From NCBI RefSeq assembly GCF_012027495.1, contig NZ_SNUK01000005.1:1-64000 (forward strand): 64,000 nt of DNA, read 5' to 3'. This document shows, piece after piece, positions 26,581-34,978 of the stretch. The notes under the pieces were generated by a model. The model was not told the DNA's origin, searched no databases, and worked only from the letters and a program-made list of their open reading frames with translations. This stretch comes from Thermococcus sp. JdF3. GTDB taxonomy: Archaea > Methanobacteriota_B > Thermococci > Thermococcales > Thermococcaceae. The position numbers and the translations under genes were made by a program. How positions within the stretch are numbered: the stretch's first letter is position 1; each line of letters begins with the position of its first letter.

Positions 26581-26638
26581 CGAGATTTCGGGAAAATAGG
26601 CCCGAACAGGGTTTAAAACCTAAAGTTGAGGTGGGAAA
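26581..26638 (+). promoter_or_regulatory. Leader shared with first Mbh operon (18191-18249)
   Basis: Both leaders contain CGGGAAAAT, then CCGA, then GGTTnnAAACC, then AAAGT before the purine-rich ribosome binding site, in the same order and spacing. Coding similarity between the operons is much lower at DNA level. The GGTT/AACC element can form a small hairpin. It may be a retained duplicate or a conserved 5' UTR signal. Confidence 0.4.
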
Positions 26639-27142
26639 ATGGGGTTTGCCGCACCGTTCCTGTGGTCCCTTATCGTCTATCTGCTCCTCACGGCGGGCTC
26701 AGGCAACGTCATCGCCTGGAGCCCCGGGGAGCTGATTGCAGGGATTGTAATAGCGGCCATCATAGGCTACGCCACAAAGGAAGTCATGGACGAAAAGGTG
26801 GGCTACTTCTTCAGCCCGAGGAGATGGCTGCTCCTCATAGTTTACGCCATAGGACCGTTCTTCCTGGCAATGGCCAAAGCCAATATCGACGTGGCCTACC
26901 GCGTCATAACGGGCAGGATAAGGCCCGGAATCGTAAGGATATCTCCTGACCTGACCAGGGACGAGAGCAGGACTCTTCTGGCCAACTCGATAACGCTGAC
27001 CCCTGGAACCTTCACGCTGGAGATAGACGAGGAAGGCAACTTCTACGTTCACTGGATAAACGTGCCGCCCGGAAAGGAGAAACCCACCCCAGAGGAGCTG
27101 TGCGGGTATCTTCCAAAATGGGCAAGGAGGATTGGAGAATGA
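26639..27142 (+). CDS. Second Mbh-type operon, MbhA paralogue (MrpE-like)
   Basis: 167 residues; GAGGTGGGAAA before the ATG. It follows the same plan as MbhA (three helices, then NSITLTPGTFTLEIDEEG) but is clearly diverged. It opens a second complete operon with the gene order of the first, implying duplication of the whole unit. Confidence 0.9.
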   Translation: MGFAAPFLWSLIVYLLLTAGSGNVIAWSPGELIAGIVIAAIIGYATKEVMDEKVGYFFSPRRWLLLIVYAIGPFFLAMAKANIDVAYRVITGRIRPGIVRISPDLTRDESRTLLANSITLTPGTFTLEIDEEGNFYVHWINVPPGKEKPTPEELCGYLPKWARRIGE

Positions 27143-27441
27143 CGGTCGATGGAGCATTTATGTGGGCGCTGATACTGCTACTGTTCTCAGCCATGCTGAC
27201 GCTCATAAGGCTCCTCGCGGGGCCGACGATACCGGACAGGGCCGTCGCCCTGGATTCCATGACGACCACCACGGCGGGGGCCATGGTCATCTACGGCGTG
27301 GTAACCAGACAGGCGGTTTTCATAGACGTCGCGCTGGTTTACGCGGTTCTGAGCTACATCGCGACCCTCTACATAGCCCGCTACCTTGTCAGGAAGAGGG
27401 TGGGAGTTGCATGCGAGTGCGAGGAGGGGGAGGCGGCATGA
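27139..27441 (+). CDS. Second Mbh-type operon, MbhB paralogue (MrpF-like)
   Basis: 100 residues from the ATG overlapping the previous stop; the longer frame lacks a ribosome binding site. MrpF motif GPTIPDRAVALDSMTT. The C-terminus is extended by an acidic tail with two cysteines (VACECEEGEAA), which is absent from the first copy. Confidence 0.9.
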   Translation: MTVDGAFMWALILLLFSAMLTLIRLLAGPTIPDRAVALDSMTTTTAGAMVIYGVVTRQAVFIDVALVYAVLSYIATLYIARYLVRKRVGVACECEEGEAA

Positions 27442-27791
27442 TAGAGTGGCTAATAGCGGCATTCCTGGCTATCGGCGTGTTCTTCAACCTTCTGGCCAGC
27501 GTTGGCATCCTCCGCTTCCCCGACGTCTACACGAGGATACACGCGGCAACCAAGTGCACGACCTTCGGCACGATATTCATAGTCCTGGCCGCCGTCACGT
27601 ACTCGATGTACAGCTACTTCTGGGTGGAGAGGGATCCATCCTGGATAACCATAGGGATACACTCGGCCCTGGTGGTCATATTCCTGGTGCTCACCAACCC
27701 CGTTGGGGCCCACGCCATCGGCAGGGCCGCGAGGAAGTCGGGCATACGGCCTCACGGGGCGGTTATAGACGAGCTGGAGGGTCGCCTATGA
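27438..27791 (+). CDS. Second Mbh-type operon, MbhC paralogue (MrpG-like)
   Basis: 117 residues, start at 27438 by ATGA overlap. MrpG motif RFPDVYTRIHAATKCTTFG and TNPVGAHAIGRAAR. Confidence 0.9.
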   Translation: MIEWLIAAFLAIGVFFNLLASVGILRFPDVYTRIHAATKCTTFGTIFIVLAAVTYSMYSYFWVERDPSWITIGIHSALVVIFLVLTNPVGAHAIGRAARKSGIRPHGAVIDELEGRL

Positions 27792-28051
27792 ACTTCGAAG
27801 AGCTCTTCTGGGTGCTTCAGGCCATGGTGGGGCTGGGGCTTCTGATAGCAGCCATAGCGGCGGTGAGGTTCAAGAACCTGGTCTCAGCCGTCATCGCGAT
27901 GGCGGTGTTCAGTCTGATACTCTCGCTGGAGTTCTACATACTGCAGGCACCCGACGTCGCGATAGCGGAGGCGGGAGTTGGAGCGTGCCTCACGACGGCG
28001 ATGTACCTGCTGGCGATCAAGAAGACCACCGACGAGGAGGTGATAGAATGA
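27788..28051 (+). CDS. Second Mbh-type operon, MbhD paralogue
   Basis: 87 residues, DUF4040 type, with LEFYILQAPDVAIAEAGVG. ATGA overlaps. Confidence 0.9.
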   Translation: MNFEELFWVLQAMVGLGLLIAAIAAVRFKNLVSAVIAMAVFSLILSLEFYILQAPDVAIAEAGVGACLTTAMYLLAIKKTTDEEVIE

Positions 28052-28320
28052 GGAGAGCCCTTGGCCTCTTCGCGTTCATAGGCTTCACCCTGTTCCTCCT
28101 CGTGGCCGCGGCGAGCCTCAGGCCCTTCGGTGAGCCGGTTCACACCGAGATGGACTCCTACTTCATCGGGCACGCACAGGAGGAGGCATCGTCAAACAAC
28201 GTCGTCACCAGCATAGTCTTCGACTACAGGGGTTTCGATACCCTTGGAGAGGCCACTGTACTGTTCACCGCGGTTGCGGGCGTGCTGATGGCCCTCAGAA
28301 GGAGGGAGGTGAAAGCATGA
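28048..28320 (+). CDS. Second Mbh-type operon, MbhE paralogue
   Basis: 90 residues ending in IVFDYRGFDTLGEATVLFTA plus a basic tail. ATGA overlaps with both neighbours. Confidence 0.9.
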   Translation: MRRALGLFAFIGFTLFLLVAAASLRPFGEPVHTEMDSYFIGHAQEEASSNNVVTSIVFDYRGFDTLGEATVLFTAVAGVLMALRRREVKA

Positions 28321-28784
28321 CGACCCTCATCATCAAGACAACCACCAGGTACCTGACGGCGCTCATACTGACCTTCGGGGCATACATCATCCTCCACGGG
28401 CATCTCACGCCGGGAGGCGGCTTCCAGGGAGGAGCTGTCTTCGCCAGCGGCCTGGCACTCTTAATTGTGGCCAACAAGTACGACGACATCAAGAAAACCT
28501 TCTCCAAGGTACCGCTGAGCACCTTCGAGAGCATCGGCGCCCTCGGCTTTCTGGGAATGGCCACCCTCGGCCTCATGGGGTACACGTTCTTCAGGAACGT
28601 CATAGCCAACAGCGGGTTCCCGCTCTTCGGAGAGCCGACGCCGCTCGGAATAAACCCAGGCTACCTTAACACCGGCGGAACGCTGCCCTACATGAACATC
28701 TTCGTCGGAACGAAGGTTCTGGCCGGATTAACCAGCATAATCCTGGTGTTCTACCTCCTCCTGGGGGTGAGGAAGGATGAATAA
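28317..28784 (+). CDS. Second Mbh-type operon, MbhF paralogue (MrpB-like)
   Basis: 155 residues with LHGHLTPGGGFQGGAVFA; four helices. Overlaps the next gene by eight bases. Confidence 0.9.
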   Translation: MTTLIIKTTTRYLTALILTFGAYIILHGHLTPGGGFQGGAVFASGLALLIVANKYDDIKKTFSKVPLSTFESIGALGFLGMATLGLMGYTFFRNVIANSGFPLFGEPTPLGINPGYLNTGGTLPYMNIFVGTKVLAGLTSIILVFYLLLGVRKDE

Positions 28785-29142
28785 CGTGATTCTGGTCAAC
28801 CTCCCCTTCATAGTCGTGGCGCTCCTGCTGGCGGTGGGGTTCTACACGATAGGATTCAAGAGGAACCTCATCAAGGTCGTCATAGGCATTGAAATCCTTG
28901 AGGGAGCCGTCAACCTGTTCCTAATCGCTCTAGGCTACGTCAAAGGCGCCTACGCCCCGATATACACGATGGCACCGAAGGAGGCCGTCAACAACATGGT
29001 TCTGCCGACGCCCCAGGCGCTTACCCTGACGAGCATCGTCATAGGCGTCGCAGTTTCGGCGCTCATGCTCGCCTTCGCCGTCAACATCTACGAGCACTAC
29101 GGAACCCTTGACGTTACAAAGGTCAGGAGGCTGAAAGGATGA
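28777..29142 (+). CDS. Second Mbh-type operon, MbhG paralogue (MrpC-like)
   Basis: 121 residues, NuoK type: FKRNLIKVVIGIEILEGAVN with the membrane-embedded glutamate, then PTPQALTLTSIVIG. Confidence 0.9.
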   Translation: MNNVILVNLPFIVVALLLAVGFYTIGFKRNLIKVVIGIEILEGAVNLFLIALGYVKGAYAPIYTMAPKEAVNNMVLPTPQALTLTSIVIGVAVSALMLAFAVNIYEHYGTLDVTKVRRLKG

Positions 29143-30692
29143 TCGAGCACCTACCCGCTCTCATGATAGCCGTGCCCCTCTTCGGGGCGTTCGTGGCTCC
29201 CCTGCTGAAGAAAAAGGGCAGTGCCCCGGCAGTCTGGGCGATGATGATCACCGGCGTGACGCTGGGCATGGCGCTCCTCCTGGTCAGGCAGGTGCTCATC
29301 CAGGGAATTATGGTGTACGTCTTCGGAGCCGACAACCCGCACCTCGTCCTGCCCTCCGGATACAGGGTTCCGATAAGGATAATATTCGAGGTCGACGCGA
29401 TAGGGGCCTTCATGGCGCTCTCGGCAGCGCTCATGAGCTTCATCGGGGCGATGTATTCATACAGCCACGTGAGGAACGAGACGGGCCTTGAGAAGTACTA
29501 CGCGCTGCTTCTCCTCCTCGAGGTCGGAATCCTCGGCATGGTCCTGACGGGAGACCTGTTCAACCTCTTCGTGTTCCTGGAGATAGCCGGAATAGCCGGC
29601 TCGGCACTGGTGGGCTTCAGGAACTACCGCGGCGAGGCAAGCGAGGCCGGAATCAAGTACCTCATAGTCAGCGCGGTGGCATCGCTGATGGTACTCTTCT
29701 CAATAGGCCTGCTCTACGGCGAGTACGGGAACCTCAACATAGCCTACCTGAGCACCCAGATAGGGTTCAACACAGTTGACATAATCGCCCTGGGAATACT
29801 CTTCACGTCCTTCGCGATGAAGTGCGGCTCGGTGCCGACCCACCACTGGGTTCCGGACGCGTACACCGAGGTCCCGTCGGGAATCAACCCCACCCTCCTC
29901 GTGGCGACCTACGCGAGCCTCTACGCCCTCTTCAGGGTGAGCTTCAGCCTCTTCGGCAAGGTTAGCTCGGGAATGAGCAGCGTCGGCTGGATAATGTGCG
30001 TCCTTGGAGTGCTCACCATGTTCATAGGCGTCACGATGGCCCTCGTCCAGAAGGACGTCAAGAGGCTCATGAGCTACCACGCGATTTCGCAGACCGGCTA
30101 CATGCTCCTCGGCGTTGGCGTTGGCCTGGCGGTTCTCAACGACCCAGCAAAGCTCGCCGCCTTCGGAAGGGACGCGATGGCGGGAGGTATATTCCACATC
30201 ATCAACCACATCATCTACAAGAGCCTCCTCCTCATGACTGCAGGAGCGCTGTTCTACGTGACCGGAACGAGAAACCTCAACGAGATGGGCGGTCTGGCTA
30301 GAAGGATGCCCTACACCACGATAGCCTTCATAGTAGGCGCAGCAGCCATATCCGGAATCCCGCCCTTCAACGGCTTCGCGAGCAAATTCCTCATCTACGA
30401 GACGTCCTACCAGCTGAGCCCGATATTCGCGATATTCGCAATGGTCACGAGTGTACTGACGCTGGCTTCGTTCGTCAAGGTCTTTGCCTCAGCCTTCCTC
30501 GGACCGCCGGTGAAGAAGTACGAGGAGGTAAAGGAGGTTCCAAGGAGCATGGTAGTGGCGATGCTCATCCTGGCGGCGCTGTGTCTGCTGTTCGGTCTGT
30601 TCCCGAACGTGGTGCTGGACAAACTCGTCTATCCGGCCGCTGACGCGCTGCTGAAGCTGAGCAACTACCAGACGTGGGGTGGTATACTATGA
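29139..30692 (+). CDS. Second Mbh-type operon, MbhH paralogue (MrpD-like antiporter)
   Basis: 517 residues, about 14 helices. FNLFVFLEIAGIAGSAL carries the TM5 glutamate. The lysine-bearing segment before the broken helix reads KCGSVPTHHWVPDAYTEVPS, where the first copy has VHMWLADAHPAAPS, so the proton or sodium path may differ. It is the only antiporter subunit, again the Mbh rather than Mbs layout. Confidence 0.92.
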   Translation: MIEHLPALMIAVPLFGAFVAPLLKKKGSAPAVWAMMITGVTLGMALLLVRQVLIQGIMVYVFGADNPHLVLPSGYRVPIRIIFEVDAIGAFMALSAALMSFIGAMYSYSHVRNETGLEKYYALLLLLEVGILGMVLTGDLFNLFVFLEIAGIAGSALVGFRNYRGEASEAGIKYLIVSAVASLMVLFSIGLLYGEYGNLNIAYLSTQIGFNTVDIIALGILFTSFAMKCGSVPTHHWVPDAYTEVPSGINPTLLVATYASLYALFRVSFSLFGKVSSGMSSVGWIMCVLGVLTMFIGVTMALVQKDVKRLMSYHAISQTGYMLLGVGVGLAVLNDPAKLAAFGRDAMAGGIFHIINHIIYKSLLLMTAGALFYVTGTRNLNEMGGLARRMPYTTIAFIVGAAAISGIPPFNGFASKFLIYETSYQLSPIFAIFAMVTSVLTLASFVKVFASAFLGPPVKKYEEVKEVPRSMVVAMLILAALCLLFGLFPNVVLDKLVYPAADALLKLSNYQTWGGIL

Positions 30693-31042
30693 GCTGGCTT
30701 GAGAGCCTTACGCTGAACTCCCCGTCGGGATTCTGGAACCCGATAGTCTGGCTGGCGTTCCTCATCGTCTTCGCGGTCATAGGCTACATCATCTACTCGC
30801 GCGGAAACAGGAGCTACAAGCCGAACACAGACCAGGTAAAGCCCTACCTGAGCGGCAACGAGGTCGAGGACGTGGAGGAAATCCGCGTAAGGGCAGGAGA
30901 CATTTACTGGGGCTTCATAGAGGCGCTGAAGGGCTACTACAACGTGCTCATGAGAATGCACACGGGGGACATCAGGGACTACATCCTCTGGTATCTGGGA
31001 CTCGGCGCCATAATCCTGTTCATCCTCGTGGGGGGTGTGTGA
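30689..31042 (+). CDS. Second Mbh-type operon, MbhI paralogue
   Basis: 117 residues from the ATG at 30689, inside the end of the previous gene; GGGGTGG upstream. Helix, charged linker, helix, as in MbhI, but the sequence is poorly conserved. Its presence separates this operon from Mbs/Mbx. Confidence 0.82.
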   Translation: MSWLESLTLNSPSGFWNPIVWLAFLIVFAVIGYIIYSRGNRSYKPNTDQVKPYLSGNEVEDVEEIRVRAGDIYWGFIEALKGYYNVLMRMHTGDIRDYILWYLGLGAIILFILVGGV

Positions 31043-31489
31043 ATGGGGAAGCTGACCAACTTTAAACGCTCCCTCTGGGTTTTCCACGCCTCCGGAGGGA
31101 GCTGTAACGCCTGCGATATCGAGATTATAGCCTCGCTGACGCCTCGCTACGACGTGGAGCGCTTTGGAATCAAACTCGTCGGAAGCCCGAGGCACGCGGA
31201 TGTTCTCCTCGTGACGGGGGCGATTCCAAGGGACTTCGCCGATAAGCTGAGGCGCATATACGAGCAGATGCCCGACCCGAAGGCGGTCGTTGTGGTAGGC
31301 AACTGCGGAACCACAGGGGGAGTGTTCTACGACTCCTACAACATAGCCGGCCCGATAGACGAGATAATCCCGGTGGACGTCTACGTTCCCGGCTGCCCCC
31401 CGAGGCCCGAGGCGATAATAGACGGCGTTGTGAAGGCCTGGCTCAAGATAGAGAAGCTGGAAAAGGAGCTGGAGGGGAAGAAAGAATGA
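31043..31489 (+). CDS. Second Mbh-type operon, hydrogenase small subunit paralogue
   Basis: 148 residues; cluster cysteines in GGSCNACDIE, VGNCGTTGG and PGCPPRPEA. It lacks the N-terminal extension of the first MbhJ. Confidence 0.93.
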   Translation: MGKLTNFKRSLWVFHASGGSCNACDIEIIASLTPRYDVERFGIKLVGSPRHADVLLVTGAIPRDFADKLRRIYEQMPDPKAVVVVGNCGTTGGVFYDSYNIAGPIDEIIPVDVYVPGCPPRPEAIIDGVVKAWLKIEKLEKELEGKKE

Positions 31490-32040
31490 GGGAACCAATG
31501 AGCGCGGAAGAGGTCCTCAAGAGACTCCAGGAGGCGCTCGGGGAGGCCCTGCTCTCCCACGAGGTCAGGGAGTACACGATGGGAGTCAGGAGGAAGAGGA
31601 CGTACCGGGAACTCTGGATAGAGATAGACCCGAAGGCCTTCAGAAGAGCCGTCGAGGTCATGTTCAAACTCGACTACCCGCACCTGCACTTCATAACCGG
31701 AGAGGACGATGGAGGCGACTCCCTGAGGATGGTTTACTCCTTCGGCCTGTTCTGGGCCGTCCCCTGGGGAGAGCTCAGCGTCACCATGCGCTTCAACCTT
31801 CCGAAGGATAACCTCGTCCTGCCCACGATAACCGACCTGATGCCCGGGGCGGAGACCAACGAGAGGGAAATCAGGGAGATGCTTGGCGTTGAGTTCGAGG
31901 GGCTGAAGAACAAGAGGCATCTCTTCCTCCCCGACGACTGGCCTGAGGGCAAGTACCCCTGGAGGAAGGACGAGTACGGTGTGGAGGACATGGTGAAGCA
32001 CACCCACAAGAGCGTGAACGAGATAAGGAGGGGTGAGTGA
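31486..32040 (+). CDS. Second Mbh-type operon, MbhK paralogue (NuoC-like)
   Basis: 184 residues; EIREMLGVEFEGLKNKRHLFL and WPEGKYPWRKDE mark the NuoC core. Confidence 0.91.
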   Translation: MREPMSAEEVLKRLQEALGEALLSHEVREYTMGVRRKRTYRELWIEIDPKAFRRAVEVMFKLDYPHLHFITGEDDGGDSLRMVYSFGLFWAVPWGELSVTMRFNLPKDNLVLPTITDLMPGAETNEREIREMLGVEFEGLKNKRHLFLPDDWPEGKYPWRKDEYGVEDMVKHTHKSVNEIRRGE

Positions 32041-33278
32041 TGGCGAAGACCCAGTACTACGTCCCGGTCGGCCCGATTCATCCCGCCCTGAAGGAGCCGA
32101 TAAGGGTCGAGGCCAAGGTCGAGGGAGAGAGGATAGTCGAGGTGGACGTCAAGAGGGGCTTCGCCCACAGGGGAATCGAGTACATGGGCATGAAGAGGAA
32201 CGCCATACAGACCCTCTACCTCTCGGAGAGGATATGCGGAATCTGCTCGATATCGCACCCCTACGCCTTCGTCATAGGAAGTGAAAAGGCCCTGGGAATA
32301 GAGGCCCCGCCGAGGGCCCAGTACATAAGGACGATAATAGCCGAGCTGGAGAGAATTCACAGCCACATACTCTGGCTCGGTGTCGTTGCGCACGAGATGG
32401 GCTTTGACTCCCTCCTGTTCTGGACGTGGAAGGGCAGGGAGAAGGTCCTTGACATCCTGGAACTCCTCACGGGGAACAGGATAAACTACTCCGTGTTCAT
32501 GATAGGCGGCGTCAGGAGGGACATAACGGAAAGCCAGGCAAAAGCCGTGAGGGACATGATAAACTACTACAGGATATTCACGGAGGAGATGAAGGACGTC
32601 TTCCTTTCGGATCCCGTGTACAAGGCAAGGACAAGGGGAGTGGCCCAGCTCTCGAAGGATATGGCGAAGAAGCTCAACGCCGTCGGACCCGTCGCCAGGG
32701 CGGCAGGGCTGAGGATGGACGTCAGGCAGGACAACCCCTACGACGCCTACGCGGACATCGGGGTTAGAGCAGTGGTTCCCCAAGACATAGTCGGTGAGGC
32801 CAGGGGGGACGCGTACGACATCACCCTGGTCAGGATATACGAGATAGAGCAGAGCCTCGACATAATCGAGTTCTGCCTCGAGGAGATGCCAGAGGGCAAG
32901 ATAATGGCCATCCCCAACTACGTGGCGCTCCTGGCCAAAATCAGGAGGAGCGAAGGTGAAGGAATCGGCATGCACGAGGCTCCGCGCGGTGAGGTCATCC
33001 ACTACTTCAAGTACGGCAACAAGCGCGACGGTCCTCTCGTCTGGAAGGTCATAGCGCCGAGCTACAACAACATCAACACGTGGGGCCCACTCCTCCTGGG
33101 TGCGGAGGTGGCGGACATACCCATCGTCGTCGCGTACATAGACCCGTGCATGTGCTGCAACGACAGGGTCGCAGTTGTGAGGGACGAGAACGGCAGGTTA
33201 ATCGACCCCGCTACCCTGCACCTGAAGGCGGTTGAAAAAACACGGAAGCTCAGGGAAGAGCTGGGGGTGAGAGAATGA
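32040..33278 (+). CDS. Second Mbh-type operon, [NiFe] hydrogenase large subunit paralogue
   Basis: 412 residues; ATG at 32040 overlaps the upstream stop by one base. Both metal-ligand pairs are intact: RICGICSISH (Cys66, Cys69) and DPCMCC (Cys370, Cys373, with an extra Cys372). Loss of these ligands would have indicated a sulfur-reducing Mbs, so this should be a working hydrogenase. It is much diverged from the first MbhL, for example in the N-terminal 50 residues and in the short tail (39 residues). Its electron donor or partner may differ, as with formate- or CO-linked Thermococcus hydrogenases. No formate or CO dehydrogenase gene lies in the window. Confidence 0.93.
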   Translation: MAKTQYYVPVGPIHPALKEPIRVEAKVEGERIVEVDVKRGFAHRGIEYMGMKRNAIQTLYLSERICGICSISHPYAFVIGSEKALGIEAPPRAQYIRTIIAELERIHSHILWLGVVAHEMGFDSLLFWTWKGREKVLDILELLTGNRINYSVFMIGGVRRDITESQAKAVRDMINYYRIFTEEMKDVFLSDPVYKARTRGVAQLSKDMAKKLNAVGPVARAAGLRMDVRQDNPYDAYADIGVRAVVPQDIVGEARGDAYDITLVRIYEIEQSLDIIEFCLEEMPEGKIMAIPNYVALLAKIRRSEGEGIGMHEAPRGEVIHYFKYGNKRDGPLVWKVIAPSYNNINTWGPLLLGAEVADIPIVVAYIDPCMCCNDRVAVVRDENGRLIDPATLHLKAVEKTRKLREELGVRE

Positions 33279-33517
33279 ACGGCAACATCGTTCATGAGGG
33301 GTGCATCGGGGCCACGGCCATTCGTGAGGCTCACACCCACCCTGCGTCCTCTGGACGCACTTTAAGAGCGAGCAAATGGACAATGGACACTATTGGGGCA
33401 CCCGCCAGCGAAAAAGCCAGTTTCGGAGTCAACAACGTTCCGCCATCCGTCAAGGACGTTCGAACGACAGTGAGAACGGCGCTTTCGTCAGAAAGGGCTG
33501 AGGGGGTGAGAGAATGA
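33263..33517. repeat. Insert flanked by 16-bp direct repeats
   Basis: GGGGGTGAGAGAATGA occurs at 33263-33278 and again at 33502-33517, 239 bases apart. One copy forms the end of the large subunit gene and the other the start of the MbhM paralogue. Collapsing the repeat restores the usual direct ATGA overlap. This is the footprint of an insertion or slippage duplication. Confidence 0.65.
33275..33517 (+). CDS. 80-codon ORF on an insert between L and M genes
   Basis: The frame starts on the ATGA that ends the large subunit gene and itself ends on the ATGA that starts the next subunit, so it fits the operon perfectly. No equivalent exists in the first operon, where L overlaps M directly. The stretch is flanked by identical 16-base direct repeats (33263-33278 and 33502-33517) and contains a hairpin (TGCGTCC TCT GGACGCA near 33343-33359). 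The peptide is unstructured-looking, with no motif. Most likely an inserted sequence that happens to keep the frame open. Confidence 0.4.
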   Translation: MNGNIVHEGCIGATAIREAHTHPASSGRTLRASKWTMDTIGAPASEKASFGVNNVPPSVKDVRTTVRTALSSERAEGVRE

Positions 33518-34479
33518 CCCCCGAGACCCTAATCTACGCGTTCACCTTCCCGGTGCTTGGGGTCTTCCTCGGGCTGGTCTACAAGGGTATAGACAGGCGC
33601 TTCTCGGCGAGGCTGACTTCCAGAATAGGCCCGCCGATAAGGCAGCCCTTCTGGGACGTAGGGAAGCTGCTCCTCAAGGAGACGGTTGTTCCTGAGAACG
33701 CGGTGGCGTGGATATTCAACGCCATGCCGATAGTTTCCTTCGCGGCCTCGATGACGCTCCTGCTGTACATACCCTTTGGAGTGCTCAAGGCGCCCCTCGA
33801 AGGCTACGGTGACCTGGTAGTCATCCTCTACCTGCTGACCCTCCAGTCGCTGGCAATGGCCATAGGCGGCTTCGCCTCCGGAAGCCCGTTCTCCTCGGTG
33901 GGTGCGCAGAGGGAAATGGTGCTCATGATGAGCTACGAGATGCCGCTGGCGACGGTTATAGTCGGCTTCGCCGTGCTCTACAGGAGCTTCTCGCTGACGA
34001 CCATAGCAAGCACACCGGTGTGGGGCGCCGCGGGTCCGCTCGCGGCCATGGGCGTGCTGCTGCTCTTTGTGGCCCTACTCGTCGTCACGCCGGCCGAGCT
34101 GGCGAAACTGCCCTTCGACATCGCAGAGGCGGAGACGGAGATATGTGAGGGAATGCTCGCAGAGTACAGCGGAAGGAACCTCGCGTTGTTCTACCTCTCG
34201 GACGCGGTCAGGGGCTTCGCCATGGCGGCGCTGGAGGTGGTGCTGTTCTTCCCGTTCACGCTGACGGGCATACTGAACCTGAACCTGACGGGAACACCCT
34301 ACTACGTCGTCGAGGCCCTGTGGTTCCTCTTCAAGGTGCTGGTGATATACCTGCTGGCGATAACCCTCGTCAGGACGTCCTTCGCAAGGTTCAGGATAGA
34401 GCAGGCGTCCAGGGTGTTCTGGGTCTACGTCAACATAATCGCCCTCGTCGGGCTCGCGCTGGTATGGCTGGGGGTGTGA
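33514..34479 (+). CDS. Second Mbh-type operon, MbhM paralogue (NuoH-like)
   Basis: 321 residues, eight helices; SRIGPPIRQPFWDVGKLLLKE and KLPFDIAEAETEICEGMLAEY are the NuoH landmarks. GGGGGTGAGAG precedes the ATG. Confidence 0.92.
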   Translation: MTPETLIYAFTFPVLGVFLGLVYKGIDRRFSARLTSRIGPPIRQPFWDVGKLLLKETVVPENAVAWIFNAMPIVSFAASMTLLLYIPFGVLKAPLEGYGDLVVILYLLTLQSLAMAIGGFASGSPFSSVGAQREMVLMMSYEMPLATVIVGFAVLYRSFSLTTIASTPVWGAAGPLAAMGVLLLFVALLVVTPAELAKLPFDIAEAETEICEGMLAEYSGRNLALFYLSDAVRGFAMAALEVVLFFPFTLTGILNLNLTGTPYYVVEALWFLFKVLVIYLLAITLVRTSFARFRIEQASRVFWVYVNIIALVGLALVWLGV

Positions 34480-34482
34480 AGC

Positions 34483-34977
34483 ATGGTTAACAAGATGATG
34501 TTCGTCCTGCTCAAGCAGCTCGTCAAAAAGCCCGCCACAAATCCCTTCCCGGTCAAGCATGCTCCCGCTAACGTCACGGCGCTCATAGAGGAAGTGCAGA
34601 AGGGTGAGGCCCAGATAAACCCGCCGGTTCCCGTCCCGGAGGGGTTCAGGGGAAAGCTCGTCTACGACCCGGAGAGGTGCATAGGCTGCCGGCTCTGCAT
34701 AATGGTCTGTCCCGCTGACGCCATGGAGTGGATTCCGGAGCTCAAGAAGATACGGCACTACGTCTCGCGCTGCATGTTCTGCGCACTGTGCGTTGACGTC
34801 TGCCCGGGCAAGAAGTTCCCGGGAGAGGAAAAGGCCGTCAAGGCACTTAGGATGAGCGAGGAGTTCCTGATAGCGGACTACGACAAGTACAGCGACAACC
34901 TGATAGAAGAGCCTCCAGAGGCAAGGGAGCCGCCCAAAGAAGAAGTGAAGGAGGCAGCGGAGTCAGCGGGCCAGTGA
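34483..34977 (+). CDS. Second Mbh-type operon, MbhN paralogue (ferredoxin-like)
   Basis: 164 residues with two [4Fe-4S] motifs, CIGCRLCIMVCP and CMFCALCVDVCP. Differences from MbhN: a roughly 25-residue insert near the N-terminus and an acidic, proline-rich C-terminus in place of the basic one. This suggests docking of a different donor. Confidence 0.92.
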   Translation: MVNKMMFVLLKQLVKKPATNPFPVKHAPANVTALIEEVQKGEAQINPPVPVPEGFRGKLVYDPERCIGCRLCIMVCPADAMEWIPELKKIRHYVSRCMFCALCVDVCPGKKFPGEEKAVKALRMSEEFLIADYDKYSDNLIEEPPEAREPPKEEVKEAAESAGQ

Positions 34978-34978
34978 G

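Noticed and set aside
26639-34977. Second hydrogenase operon as the sulfur-reducing Mbs/Mbx complex
   Set aside because: Mbs/Mbx has two MrpD-like subunits and altered nickel ligands. This operon has one such subunit, an MbhI-like gene and both intact CxxC pairs.
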